Shown piece by piece: positions 36,964 to 45,676 of a stretch of DNA of 64,000 nucleotides. The notes under the pieces are model-generated. The model searched no databases and was not told where the DNA came from. It was given only the letters and a program-made list of their open reading frames with translations. Origin of the DNA: Candidatus Sumerlaeota bacterium. GTDB lineage: Bacteria > Sumerlaeota > Sumerlaeia > Sumerlaeales > Sumerlaeaceae. The DNA lies in the NCBI GenBank assembly GCA_017161655.1, contig JADFCV010000003.1, positions 148,361 to 212,360 on the forward strand. Direction: 5' to 3'. A program made the translations under genes and the position numbers. How positions within the stretch are numbered: the stretch's first letter is position 1; each line of letters begins with the position of its first letter.

Positions 36964-38124
36964 TCACTTCCCCATGCCGATGCGCTGGGCCTTTTGAAAG
37001 ATCTTGCCTTCTGTTTTGATCGCCGGAGCAATGACGAGTTCCACACGTTGGAGCTCGCGGAGGTTGCGCGCCCCGACACTGCCCATGCAGGTGCGGAGAG
37101 CGCCCATGAGGTTCTGCGAACCATCGTCAAGGCGTGCCGGACCAAAAAGGATTTCCTCGAGCGTTCCGCTCGTGCCGACATGGATGCGCGTACCCCGTGG
37201 CAAGTTCTGATGCGGCGTGGCCATCCCCCAGTGATAGCCCCTGCCTGGAGCCTCCTCAGCTTTGGCGAAAGCGCTCCCGACAATCACTGCGTCTGCACCG
37301 GAAGCAAAAGCCTTGCAGATATCCCCGCCGACACTCATACCGCCATCGGTGATGATTGGAATGTAGCGTCCGGTCTGCACGAAATACTTATCGCGTGCCG
37401 CCGCGCCATCAACCGTGGCCGTGACCTGCGGGACGCCAATACCAAGGACACCCCGACTTGTGCATGCAGCACCAGGACCAATGCCAATGATAACTGCCGC
37501 AGGATTGCACTCCATGAGTTCGAGCGCAACTTCGTACGTCACGCAGTTTCCCACCATGACCGCCATTTTTGTGTTGGCGATGAATTTGGCGAGATCGAGC
37601 ATTTTGTACTCGCTGGAAATGTGGCGAACAGTGCACACAGTGGACTGAACCACAAAAATCTCACAACCGGCTTCCTCGGCCAGAGCGCCATAGCGTTCGG
37701 CCTTTTGTGGGATGGAACTCACGATGGGAGGCACCCCAGCCGCGCGAATTTGCTCAATGCGGCGTTGAATGAGATCCTCGCGAACCGGAGGCTGATAAAG
37801 CTGCTGCACGAGTTCCGTTGCCCGCTCTGGTGTAGCTGCAGCAATCTCGTTGAGAATGTCCGAAGGATCTTCGTAACGGGTCCACACACCTTCGAGATTG
37901 AGAATTGCCAGGCCGCCCAGCTTGCCCATGAGAATTGCGAAGTTTGGATCCACGACGCCATCCATGGCGGCGGCGATAATCGGGACTTCGTAGCGGCGCC
38001 CTGCAAGCTCCCAGGAAGTGTCTACTTCGTTAGGATTGATTGTCACCGTCCCCGGGACAATCGCGATTTCATCAAAGCCGTAGGCACGACGCGCCTTACG
38101 ACCACGTCCTATCCATTCACCCAT
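36964..38124 (-). CDS. guaB3: GuaB3-family IMP dehydrogenase-like protein
   Basis: A 386-residue TIM-barrel protein of the IMP dehydrogenase/GMP reductase superfamily without the CBS insert of GuaB. The catalytic Cys loop reads GIGPGAACTSRGVLGIGVP, and the phosphate-binding part is ITDGGMSVGGDICKAFASGAD. The N-terminal ARRAYGFDEIAIVPG matches GuaB3 proteins of actinobacteria and cyanobacteria. Some members have IMP dehydrogenase activity. Its position just before guaA suggests it supplies XMP here. An AAAGGAG lies about 12 bases before the ATG. An inverted repeat 25 bases upstream of the start is a possible operator. Confidence 0.92.
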   Translation of the reverse strand: MGEWIGRGRKARRAYGFDEIAIVPGTVTINPNEVDTSWELAGRRYEVPIIAAAMDGVVDPNFAILMGKLGGLAILNLEGVWTRYEDPSDILNEIAAATPERATELVQQLYQPPVREDLIQRRIEQIRAAGVPPIVSSIPQKAERYGALAEEAGCEIFVVQSTVCTVRHISSEYKMLDLAKFIANTKMAVMVGNCVTYEVALELMECNPAAVIIGIGPGAACTSRGVLGIGVPQVTATVDGAAARDKYFVQTGRYIPIITDGGMSVGGDICKAFASGADAVIVGSAFAKAEEAPGRGYHWGMATPHQNLPRGTRIHVGTSGTLEEILFGPARLDDGSQNLMGALRTCMGSVGARNLRELQRVELVIAPAIKTEGKIFQKAQRIGMGK

Positions 38125-38149
38125 TGTTCAAAGCTTCTCCTTTAGGAGA

Positions 38150-38168
38150 TTTTGTCAAAATGACAAAA
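38150..38168 (-). promoter_or_regulatory. Inverted repeat upstream of guaB3 (possible operator)
   Basis: A perfect 8-bp inverted repeat, TTTTGTCA-AAA-TGACAAAA, lies 25 bases upstream of the guaB3 start. An adjacent TCTCCTTTAGGAGA palindrome overlaps the Shine-Dalgarno. The spacing fits a repressor site or a hairpin in the 5' leader. No regulator is assigned. Confidence 0.5.
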
Positions 38169-38890
38169 ACTCCACGCATGAATGTGGAAACTTTGAACAC
38201 AATAGGCAGCCCGTGGCGCAAAGGCGTGTCAACAGACATTCTTAGGCTTCGGGATTTTTTTTCGAACATGAGCGAGCGGCGCCTCTATATCGCGAAAAAT
38301 CAGATAACAAGTCGCTCTGCTCAACGGCGTGTGTCTTGCCTAGGCACGGTCTCGGCCGTTGAAAACCGAAGTTTTCAGGGAGACTTTCGCGACGATCAGA
38401 GAACGCGTGCTCGCTAAAACCCCAGCTTTGGGCATGCTGGATGCGCACAAAGTTTCGGATCACGCGCTTGACTCGTGAACTGAGCGAAGGACAGTGCGGG
38501 CACCTAGCGGCTTTGATGACAACCACCACATTGAGACGAAAAACAAACTCGCGTGAGGCGGCACGAAGCTTTGCCACCGACCAAACGGCGGTTCAAGTCC
38601 CGCCCTGAGAAACACCCGTTTCCACATGAGGTCCTTCGAAACCTTTCGAAGATTTCCTCTGTGGAGTGTGCGCTCGTGCATGACCACGCAGGTTTTATGA
38701 TGGGAAGCTCTCGTAGCTGCTGAACCTTTGTTCGCATCGAACGAAAACTCGCCGCGCACACATCACAAGAACGATAGGAATGCGGCGGTAAAATCTGTTG
38801 GTTTCGAGAGGGGCTTGCGGCACAGACGTGTTTACCACTGTCGTCTACCGGAACGCTTTCCCAGAGTAACCGCACTTCCCTGGCCCCCCA
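38169..38890 (-). other. Gene-free interval between tig and guaB3
   Basis: About 720 bases without a credible gene. A T-arm-like GGTTCAAGTCC occurs near 38590 but no tRNA can be folded around it. The tig terminator lies at the far end. Confidence 0.4.
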
Positions 38891-38930
38891 CGAAAGAAGA
38901 AACGGTGCTGCCCAGCTCATGGCAGCACCG
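38891..38930 (-). terminator. Terminator after tig
   Basis: On the minus strand a perfect 10-bp stem, CGGTGCTGCC / GGCAGCACCG, with an 8-base loop is followed by the T-rich TTTCTTCTTTC. It lies about 65 bases after the trigger-factor stop. Confidence 0.85.
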
Positions 38931-38993
38931 CAATTATCAATTGATCTTTTTAAATAGCTAAAACAGCACGGGAGCGCCTATCTCCCGATCGCT

Positions 38994-40403
38994 CTAACTC
39001 TCACTTTGCTCCGTGGCCGTTGGCTGCTGTTTGGGAGGCACCCAACTAATTTGCGCCTTTTTCAGGAGATACTCGCGGATTTTGTCGAATCGCACCTCTT
39101 CTACGAAGCTGTCCCATTGACGGGCTTTTTCGAGTGCGGCGCGCACAGCAAGGGGTTTTCGTCCTTCGGCCTCCGCTCTTGCCTTCAGAGCTGCATCCAC
39201 ATCTTCGGGAGTGGCCTCGATGTTCTCCTTCGTCCCGATAGCGTCGAGCAGGAGGTAGCCTTTCACGCGCAAATTGGCATCACGTTCAATTGCAAGCCGA
39301 TATTCTTCGCGCGTTTGGCCCCGCAGCTGCCATGGCAGACGCCCTGTGGCATACATGAACCGCAGGTCGCGGTGCATAAGGTCACGCTCGACCTGAGCCT
39401 GGAGGCTTGGCGGAACTTCAAAATCGTTAGCATCGGTGAGCTTCTTCACGATGGCATCGAAGGCACTGTCCATCTTCTCAGCCTCAATGCGCTTGCGGCA
39501 CATGTCTTCTGTGGCTTCGCGCAGCTTGGCAAGGCTTTCGTAACCCAGGTCCTTCGCGAATTCGTCATCGAGTTCAGGAACGCGGAGCTGCTTCACAGCC
39601 TTGACGTTAACAATGTATTTGACCTTGGTGCCATCGGCGCGAGGAGCTTCAACTTCGAACTCATCCCCAGCTTTTTTGCCCACTAGCGCGGCACGGACTT
39701 CATCCGGCACCGGCGCATTGCTTTCGGCATGGACAAAGACATCCGTGCCCTGGTCCACAGTCTGTCCCTTGGCGTTTACCGCCTTGTAATCCACAACCAC
39801 GCCGTCGTTGGCTTCAGCGGGACGATCGACCTCCTCGAAGAAGGCGCTACGATAACGCAATGCTTCAAGCTCGCGTTCCACCATGTCCGGCGGCATGGGG
39901 ATGTCTTCGACTTCGACAGCGATGGATTCGTAACCTTTTGGATCTATTTCGGGTTTGACCTCGACTTCTATTTTAAGCCGCGCCGTCTGGCCAGGTTCAC
40001 CGACGATTTCGTGAACTCGCGGCGTGCCATAAAGCATGGTCTGCTTTGTTTCGGCATACTGGCGTAGGATGGCGGGGACCACCTTCTCCGCAAGGCTCTC
40101 CTGCGCTTCGCGCATGAAACGCCTCTGCAAAAGCTTCAACGGCGCTTTGCCTTTGCGGAATCCCTCGAGTGCCACATTTTGCTGAAATTCTTTGAAAAGT
40201 TCTTCCAGACGCGAAGTCCACTCCTCGGCCGCAATTTCCACCACAATCATACGGCGCGATTGAGGAAGCGGCTCTTCGCTAACAACCTGATGGGGAACTG
40301 CTTTTTCTTGTTGATCTCGGACGCGACGCGCAGCCTCGTCCAGAACGCTTTCCTCCGCACCTTCTGTCGGGGTCTCTTGTGTGCTTTGCTTTTCTTCTGT
40401 CAC
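38994..40403 (-). CDS. tig: Trigger factor
   Basis: Ribosome-bound chaperone and peptidyl-prolyl isomerase. The ribosome-docking signature appears as GFRKGKAPLKLL; an FKBP-like PPIase domain (about residues 195-275, from NDGVVVDYKAV) and the helical C-terminal substrate-binding arms follow. At 469 residues it is slightly longer than typical, because of an acidic N-terminal extension and a Gln/Thr/Ser tail. The start is a GTG with GGAGG 11 bases upstream; the first ~50 residues are not conserved, so a later start is possible. No clpP/clpX genes follow, unlike many genomes. Confidence 0.95.
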   Translation of the reverse strand: MTEEKQSTQETPTEGAEESVLDEAARRVRDQQEKAVPHQVVSEEPLPQSRRMIVVEIAAEEWTSRLEELFKEFQQNVALEGFRKGKAPLKLLQRRFMREAQESLAEKVVPAILRQYAETKQTMLYGTPRVHEIVGEPGQTARLKIEVEVKPEIDPKGYESIAVEVEDIPMPPDMVERELEALRYRSAFFEEVDRPAEANDGVVVDYKAVNAKGQTVDQGTDVFVHAESNAPVPDEVRAALVGKKAGDEFEVEAPRADGTKVKYIVNVKAVKQLRVPELDDEFAKDLGYESLAKLREATEDMCRKRIEAEKMDSAFDAIVKKLTDANDFEVPPSLQAQVERDLMHRDLRFMYATGRLPWQLRGQTREEYRLAIERDANLRVKGYLLLDAIGTKENIEATPEDVDAALKARAEAEGRKPLAVRAALEKARQWDSFVEEVRFDKIREYLLKKAQISWVPPKQQPTATEQSES

Positions 40404-40969
40404 CTTTAGCAGGCCTCCAAAGCTTTCACTGCCAGAATCTTACGAGACCGGAGTTGGTTGCTCAGGTCCACTCGGCGAATCATTCATGCCTACAGTCGCA
40501 ACGAATCAAGAGAAACAAATAGCACGAGGCTTTCATTCTTTGCGACTCGTGGAAAATCGCCCAGCAAATACAAAACCGAATAGCAAATTCATTCACCCGC
40601 TGAGAAAAACTGGGATGGGGGTAAAGCGCGTTCCCACGGTCACCAACCGCAAAGCACAACGCTCGACCCCGTCCGTGAATCCGTTATCACGTGGCCCCTC
40701 GCCTTTCGCGGTTTCGAAACATTGAAAGGGAAATGAGACCGCCGGGGGAGAAAAGATATGCACCGAAATCTGACTCGAAACCGCCCCGACCGGAGAATGG
40801 AAATGGGTTCAGAGCCCACGTTTTGAGACAGCCCCCCGTATTGGGACAGCGTGGGAAGAGTTCATTGAGGTGAAGAACAACCTGGAAAAAGGTCAGGGGC
40901 GGTTTTCGGAAACTTTTTTGCCTGGGACGGCGTCAGAGAATGTGACAACTGTGTGAACGTGAGGAGTGA
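40404..40969 (+). other. Gene-free divergent region between tig and the kinase
   Basis: About 565 bases with no credible gene. It should carry the two divergent promoters. No operator or RNA motif recognised. Confidence 0.4.
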
Positions 40970-42115
40970 GTGTTGGGCGATAGATCGCCTTTTCCATTGC
41001 TTATGGGGGTTTTGGCGCGTCTCGGATCGCGGAAAGAGGACAACGGCAAAGGGGATAGTCCAAGCCGCCAGGCCGTAGCGGGTCCCGAGACGCCGACGGC
41101 TCCTTTGGATGACGACGAGACTCGGCTTCTCGGCGATCTCCGGCCCGGCATACGGGTGGGAAGCTATGTGCTTGAGCGCCGGCTCGCCTGCGGGGGCACG
41201 GCGTGGGTGTTTCGCGCACATCGGCTGGCGGATGACAAATCGGTCGCACTGAAGATTCTTCGTCCGAAACTGGCCCAGCGCAGCGAGTTTCTCGATATTT
41301 TTCTCCGCGAAGCCGAGGCGCTTGCCGAACTGAATCACCCCAATGTCGTGAGTGTTTACGGCCGTGGGGTAGCCAACGAACTTCACTTTCTTGTGATGGA
41401 ATACGTGGACGGCGCTTCCCTGGAACACCTGCTGCTCGATGAAGTGGAACTCAACAAAACCCAGCAAATGCACCTTGTGCGCGAAATTTGCTTAGGCGTA
41501 GGATATCTCCACGCCAACGGTGTGGTGCATGGCGATTTGAAGCCTGCCAACGTGCTGGTAGGGATTGAGGGAAGTGTGAAGTTGACGGATTTCGGGCTGG
41601 CGCGCTGGATCTGGCGCGCCGGTCATGATGTGGAACAAGTGGTGCGATGCTGCACTCCGGCCTACGCTGCGCCTGAACTGCTGGCTGGAACCGCCATGCC
41701 TTCCCCCGCCACAGACATCTATGCACTGGGGGTCACTTTTTACAAGGTTCTCACCGGCCAGCTCCCGGCAAGGCCAGAGTTAGCCGGACCACAAGCCTTC
41801 GAGCAAACCAGTGCGAATGTGGTGGTGTCGGTGGCTAACGGCGGCGGCCCAGGAGCTCCCCAGGTTGGGGAAGGAGATGGGCTCAATCCAGCGGTCCGAA
41901 AGCCAGGGTCTGAAAGCAAAGCCGGTCCTGGTGTGGAGTTTGATAACGCCGCGGGCAGCATTTCGCGTCCGGAAGGCGGCGCTCTGCTGGACAAGGAGCT
42001 TCCGGAGCCTCTCCAGCGCGTGCTTGCCCGGGCAATGGCCCCCGATCCCGACGATCGTTATCCGACAGTTGGACACTTTCGCGCAGAACTAGAATTCGCC
42101 CTTCAAGAGACGTGA
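40970..42115 (+). CDS. Soluble serine/threonine protein kinase (Hanks type)
   Basis: A 381-residue kinase with an N-terminal ~60-residue charged extension. The glycine loop is ACGGTAWVF (first Gly replaced), the ATP lysine is in VALKIL (about Lys95), the catalytic loop is HGDLKPAN (the usual HRD Arg is Gly), followed by DFGLA and the APE-type YAAPE. A ~100-residue Gly/Ala/Pro-rich insertion interrupts the C-lobe before PLQRVLARAMAPDPDDRYP. There is no membrane helix or sensor domain. HGD kinases are active in other families, so it may not need activation-loop phosphorylation. GAGGAG precedes a GTG at 40970 and a TTG at 40973; an ATG lies at 41003. Confidence 0.9.
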   Translation: MLGDRSPFPLLMGVLARLGSRKEDNGKGDSPSRQAVAGPETPTAPLDDDETRLLGDLRPGIRVGSYVLERRLACGGTAWVFRAHRLADDKSVALKILRPKLAQRSEFLDIFLREAEALAELNHPNVVSVYGRGVANELHFLVMEYVDGASLEHLLLDEVELNKTQQMHLVREICLGVGYLHANGVVHGDLKPANVLVGIEGSVKLTDFGLARWIWRAGHDVEQVVRCCTPAYAAPELLAGTAMPSPATDIYALGVTFYKVLTGQLPARPELAGPQAFEQTSANVVVSVANGGGPGAPQVGEGDGLNPAVRKPGSESKAGPGVEFDNAAGSISRPEGGALLDKELPEPLQRVLARAMAPDPDDRYPTVGHFRAELEFALQET

Positions 42116-42230
42116 CGCCCTCGCCCGCGGGAGCAAGCGCCCTGGCTACCTCAGGATCTCCGCGCAAACATCTCGCACGCGGATTGTATTGCCACTAAAA
42201 GGATAAGGCCGAACGGAGCGAAAACCTGGG

Positions 42231-43679
42231 ATGGCTTACGACAACTTGCGCGAATTCGTGGCAGCATTAGAAAAGGCTGGAGAACTTGTCCGCATCAAAG
42301 CGGAAGTTGATCCGGAGCTCGAAATCACAGAAATTGCGGACCGCGTGATGAAAAGTCCGGGCGGGGGCAAGGCACTGCTTTTCGAGCGGGTTCGAGGCCA
42401 TTCAATCCCGGTTCTTATCAACATGTTCGGTTCCCGCCGCCGCATGCAAATGATCTGTGGAGCAGAGAAACTCTCTGAAATCACGGAGAACTTCCTTGCG
42501 CTGGTAGAATCCCGGGGGCCGATGAGCTTCCTCGAAAAGCTGAAGATGCTGCCCAAGCTCAAGCAGCTGAACGACATTTTCCCCGTAGAAGTGAAATCGG
42601 CCGCCTGGCATGAAGTGCCGATCGAGGAACCATCGTTCGATCTTCTGCCGGTGTGCAAATGCTGGCCCAAAGATGGCGGCCCGTTCGTGACCTTGCCGAT
42701 GGTATTTTCCCGCGATCCGGTGACAGGCGCAACAAATTGCGGCATGTATCGGCTTCAGATTTTCGATTCAAAAACGTGTGGCATGCACTGGCACATCCAC
42801 AAGGGTGGGGCAGAGCACCTGCGGCGAATGAAAGAACGCGGCGAAGTGCTGCCCGTGACAATTGTCCTTGGCGCTGGCCCCGCAGAGATTTTCTCGGCTG
42901 CTGTCCCCCTGCCTCCCGATATCAACGAGATGATGTTTGCGGGGCTCCTGCGTGGTGCCCCGGTAAAAGTCGCGCGATGCCGCACGAACAATTTGCTCGT
43001 GCCAGCCGAGGCAGAAATTGTGCTCGAAGGCTACGTGGATCCGGGCGAATTGCGGCTGGAAGGACCTTTTGGCGACCACACAGGGTACTATTCTCTGCCG
43101 GACATGTATCCGGTGTTCCATCTCACGGCCATGAGCATGCGGCGCAACCCGATCTATCCCCACACGATCGTGGGGCCGCCGCCCATGGAAGACGCCTACA
43201 TCGGCGAGGCCATTGAGGAGCTCTTTTCGCCAATTCTCAAACGACAGTTTCCCGAAATCGTCGATATGCACATGCCCGTGTGGGGATGTTTCCACAACCT
43301 TATGCTTGTGGCCATCCGGAAAGCTTATCCGGGGCATGCACGCAAGGTTATGCACGGGATCTGGGGGCTAGGGCAGGCCATGAACACGAAGCTCATTGTC
43401 GTTGTCGACCACGACGTCAACCTGCGCAACTACGGCGAGGTCGTGTGGCGTGCCACCAACAGTGTGGATTACGCGCGCGATGTGGAAATTGTGAGAGGCC
43501 CGGTGGACGACCTGGACCACGCCGCGATGTTCCCGCGGTTTGGGGGCAAGATGGGGATTGACGCCACCAAAAAGTGGCCTGAGGAAGGCCATTCCCGCCC
43601 GTGGCCGGAAATCGCTCGCATGAGCGACGAGGTCCGCAAACGCATCGACGAACTCTGGCCGCAGCTGGGGCTAAGCTAG
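42231..43679 (+). CDS. UbiD-family decarboxylase
   Basis: Prenylated-FMN-dependent (de)carboxylase. At 482 residues it has the family start MAYDNLREFVAALEKAGEL, PMVFSRDPVTGATNCGMYR, the HWHIHKGGAEHL cofactor block and LEGPFGDHTGYYS. A UbiX flavin prenyltransferase gene is not seen in the window. Candidate roles are a step in menaquinone (futalosine route) or ubiquinone-like synthesis, or aromatic acid decarboxylation; sequence alone does not decide. It follows the kinase by 115 bases, and its stop overlaps the convergent pseudogene by four bases. Confidence 0.92.
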   Translation: MAYDNLREFVAALEKAGELVRIKAEVDPELEITEIADRVMKSPGGGKALLFERVRGHSIPVLINMFGSRRRMQMICGAEKLSEITENFLALVESRGPMSFLEKLKMLPKLKQLNDIFPVEVKSAAWHEVPIEEPSFDLLPVCKCWPKDGGPFVTLPMVFSRDPVTGATNCGMYRLQIFDSKTCGMHWHIHKGGAEHLRRMKERGEVLPVTIVLGAGPAEIFSAAVPLPPDINEMMFAGLLRGAPVKVARCRTNNLLVPAEAEIVLEGYVDPGELRLEGPFGDHTGYYSLPDMYPVFHLTAMSMRRNPIYPHTIVGPPPMEDAYIGEAIEELFSPILKRQFPEIVDMHMPVWGCFHNLMLVAIRKAYPGHARKVMHGIWGLGQAMNTKLIVVVDHDVNLRNYGEVVWRATNSVDYARDVEIVRGPVDDLDHAAMFPRFGGKMGIDATKKWPEEGHSRPWPEIARMSDEVRKRIDELWPQLGLS

Positions 43680-45492
43680 TCGCGCGAACGCGCCCAGATC
43701 GGACCCCGCAATTGCAATCGGCTCACGCTGACTGTTCCTTCGATGTCATTTGTAAAGGTGAGCCGCATGACTTTGGCCAATGCTGGCACACTTATCACAT
43801 GCCATGCCGTCCCTGTCGTCTCTTGAAAGCGGTTGAGCCAGTGACGGTATGAAAGAACGCTACCGGGACCTACTGGGACATTCACCGGTTGCCCTTTTTC
43901 AGTGAAAAACTCATATCTGACATTCGGCCCCCAAAACTCATTATCATTGCGCACCTTGATACAGTAGTCGTACTTTACCACATACTGTGGGACATAGCCA
44001 GGATCAGTGATAACATCAAACAGTTCCAACTTCGTGGGACCGGTGGTTTCAAATACACCATCTCGCATGAGCTCTGCAGCGCGAGATTTCGATCTAGCCA
44101 AAGGTCCAGTGAGCAGGTTTGGTCCTGAAAAACGCATCCAGTTTACTAACGTCCCCAGAGCACATAAACACAGGTATCCGCCCACAATAACTATTCCCCG
44201 ACGTTTTAGTGCAGGCGTGTCAAAAATCTTGCCAAGGGCAATTCCAGCCGCCATAATCGCAGGAACATCCGCCCCCAGCCGGTATCGATGAACCGCAGGG
44301 ATGACTAAAACTGGGGCGAAAAGCACCCACCACGCCAACACCAAAAATCCCCTCCAGCGGCCTGCCGCCACCGCGAGGCCAAAAAGTGCCAGAACATATA
44401 TGAAAAACCAATCAAGTGTGACAATTGAGGCATAGGGTCCAAACGGAAAGTCCTGCACTCCACCAGGGTACTCGAATGCCCAAGGCCAAAACGCTTCCCG
44501 ACAAGATGAAAACGCCTTGTTAACCCGCGACGGTAGCAACAAAACTGTCTCGTAGATAGGGTGGGTTTTAATAAAATTTATAGCTTCTCTGGCGTACTAC
44601 TTATCGTTCTCTAACCAAGAACGTCCTTTTGGAATAAACTCGCGGTAAAGATCCTTATATCGCTCGAATTGAGGCCATCCTCCGTCCGATATGGGATTAT
44701 TTCCCTGATATAAATTCATGCCCGTATTAGCTGACAAGAACATAGGCTCGCCGACAATTAACGAATTCTTTATACACCACGGCACCACAACAAGTGAAAC
44801 AGCAAACATCATGGCACCAATGTGACAGAGCATTTTATGTAGATTGGCGTATTTTTCGCCCCTATTAACACTGCTTACAATCATTAAAAAATACTGGAAT
44901 CACAATAAGAATATAGTTCATCCTTACCAATGACACAAATCCTATCAACAAACCTATTAATCCGGCTCGAATTATCGATCGCTTGGCTAAAAAATGAGAA
45001 CAACTCCACACCACCAGAATTAATCCGGGAATAGCCACCGACTCACTTAATAACAATGAATACGTATAAATAAAAGGTAAGTAGGAGCTATAGCAAATTC
45101 CCGTTGCTATAGCTGCAGTCCGTGATTCCGCGAATTGCTCAACACTTTTCATCAAGGGGAGGCTTGCCAATCCGGAGACCGCCACCTGAATGATAAGAAT
45201 TGGTTTCAAAAGAGAGAATCCCACAACATGAGTTAGAAAAAAAAGCCAGAGCGCATAGCCCGGGGGGAAAAAGAATTAGGCCTGTTGCTACAGACTGTGG
45301 CTGAAACAGTCTAGATGCATTTTCTACATAAGCGCTCATATCGGAAGTTGGCGAATAAAAAATGACTGATGAGTGAATAAGTCTAATGACAGTTGCAAAT
45401 GCGGCTATCAGGATATAGAGCCAGTCAATGTGCGAAAATAACAACCCTAGTTTTGTTGTCATCCGCCTGAAAAGGTAAGATCCACCTAACAT
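43676..45492 (-). pseudogene. Broken GT39-like membrane glycosyltransferase
   Basis: Three minus-strand fragments form one protein of about 600 residues if two frameshifts and a stop are repaired. The fragments are 45139-45492 (N-terminus with SDMSAYVENASRLF), 44865-45224 (membrane region) and 43676-44884. The first shift sits at a run of six C near 45262-45267; dropping one C restores FPPGYALWLFFLTHVVGFSL. The second sits at a run of six T near 44885-44892; dropping one restores PVFLMIVSS. A TAG at 44597-44599 then interrupts LENDK/YAREAINFIKTHP in frame. The intact protein would resemble dolichyl-phosphate-mannose-type GT39 enzymes: many helices, then a soluble C-terminal part. The 5' half is very AT-rich (27% G+C in row 44881 by hand count) and the 3' end GC-rich (65% in row 43681). 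Confidence 0.85.
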
Positions 45493-45676
45493 GATTCACT
45501 CATTCCTTTTCAGCAAGTTATAGTGGTGTTTTTGCAACCTTCGACAAATATATGATCTCACGCTTACGTTATGATCGGACAGTTAGAGCGGCGCCAGTCC
45601 AATTGTATACATAAGGGTTTGAGAACACGCTAAAGTTTTCTTTTCCATAAGAAATTACAGAATCGTCTTTACCCTC

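Noticed and set aside
38520-38610. tRNA-like T-arm (GGTTCAAGTCCCGCC)
   Set aside because: No D-arm or matching acceptor stem can be placed upstream, and the T stem pairs poorly with a seven-base loop.
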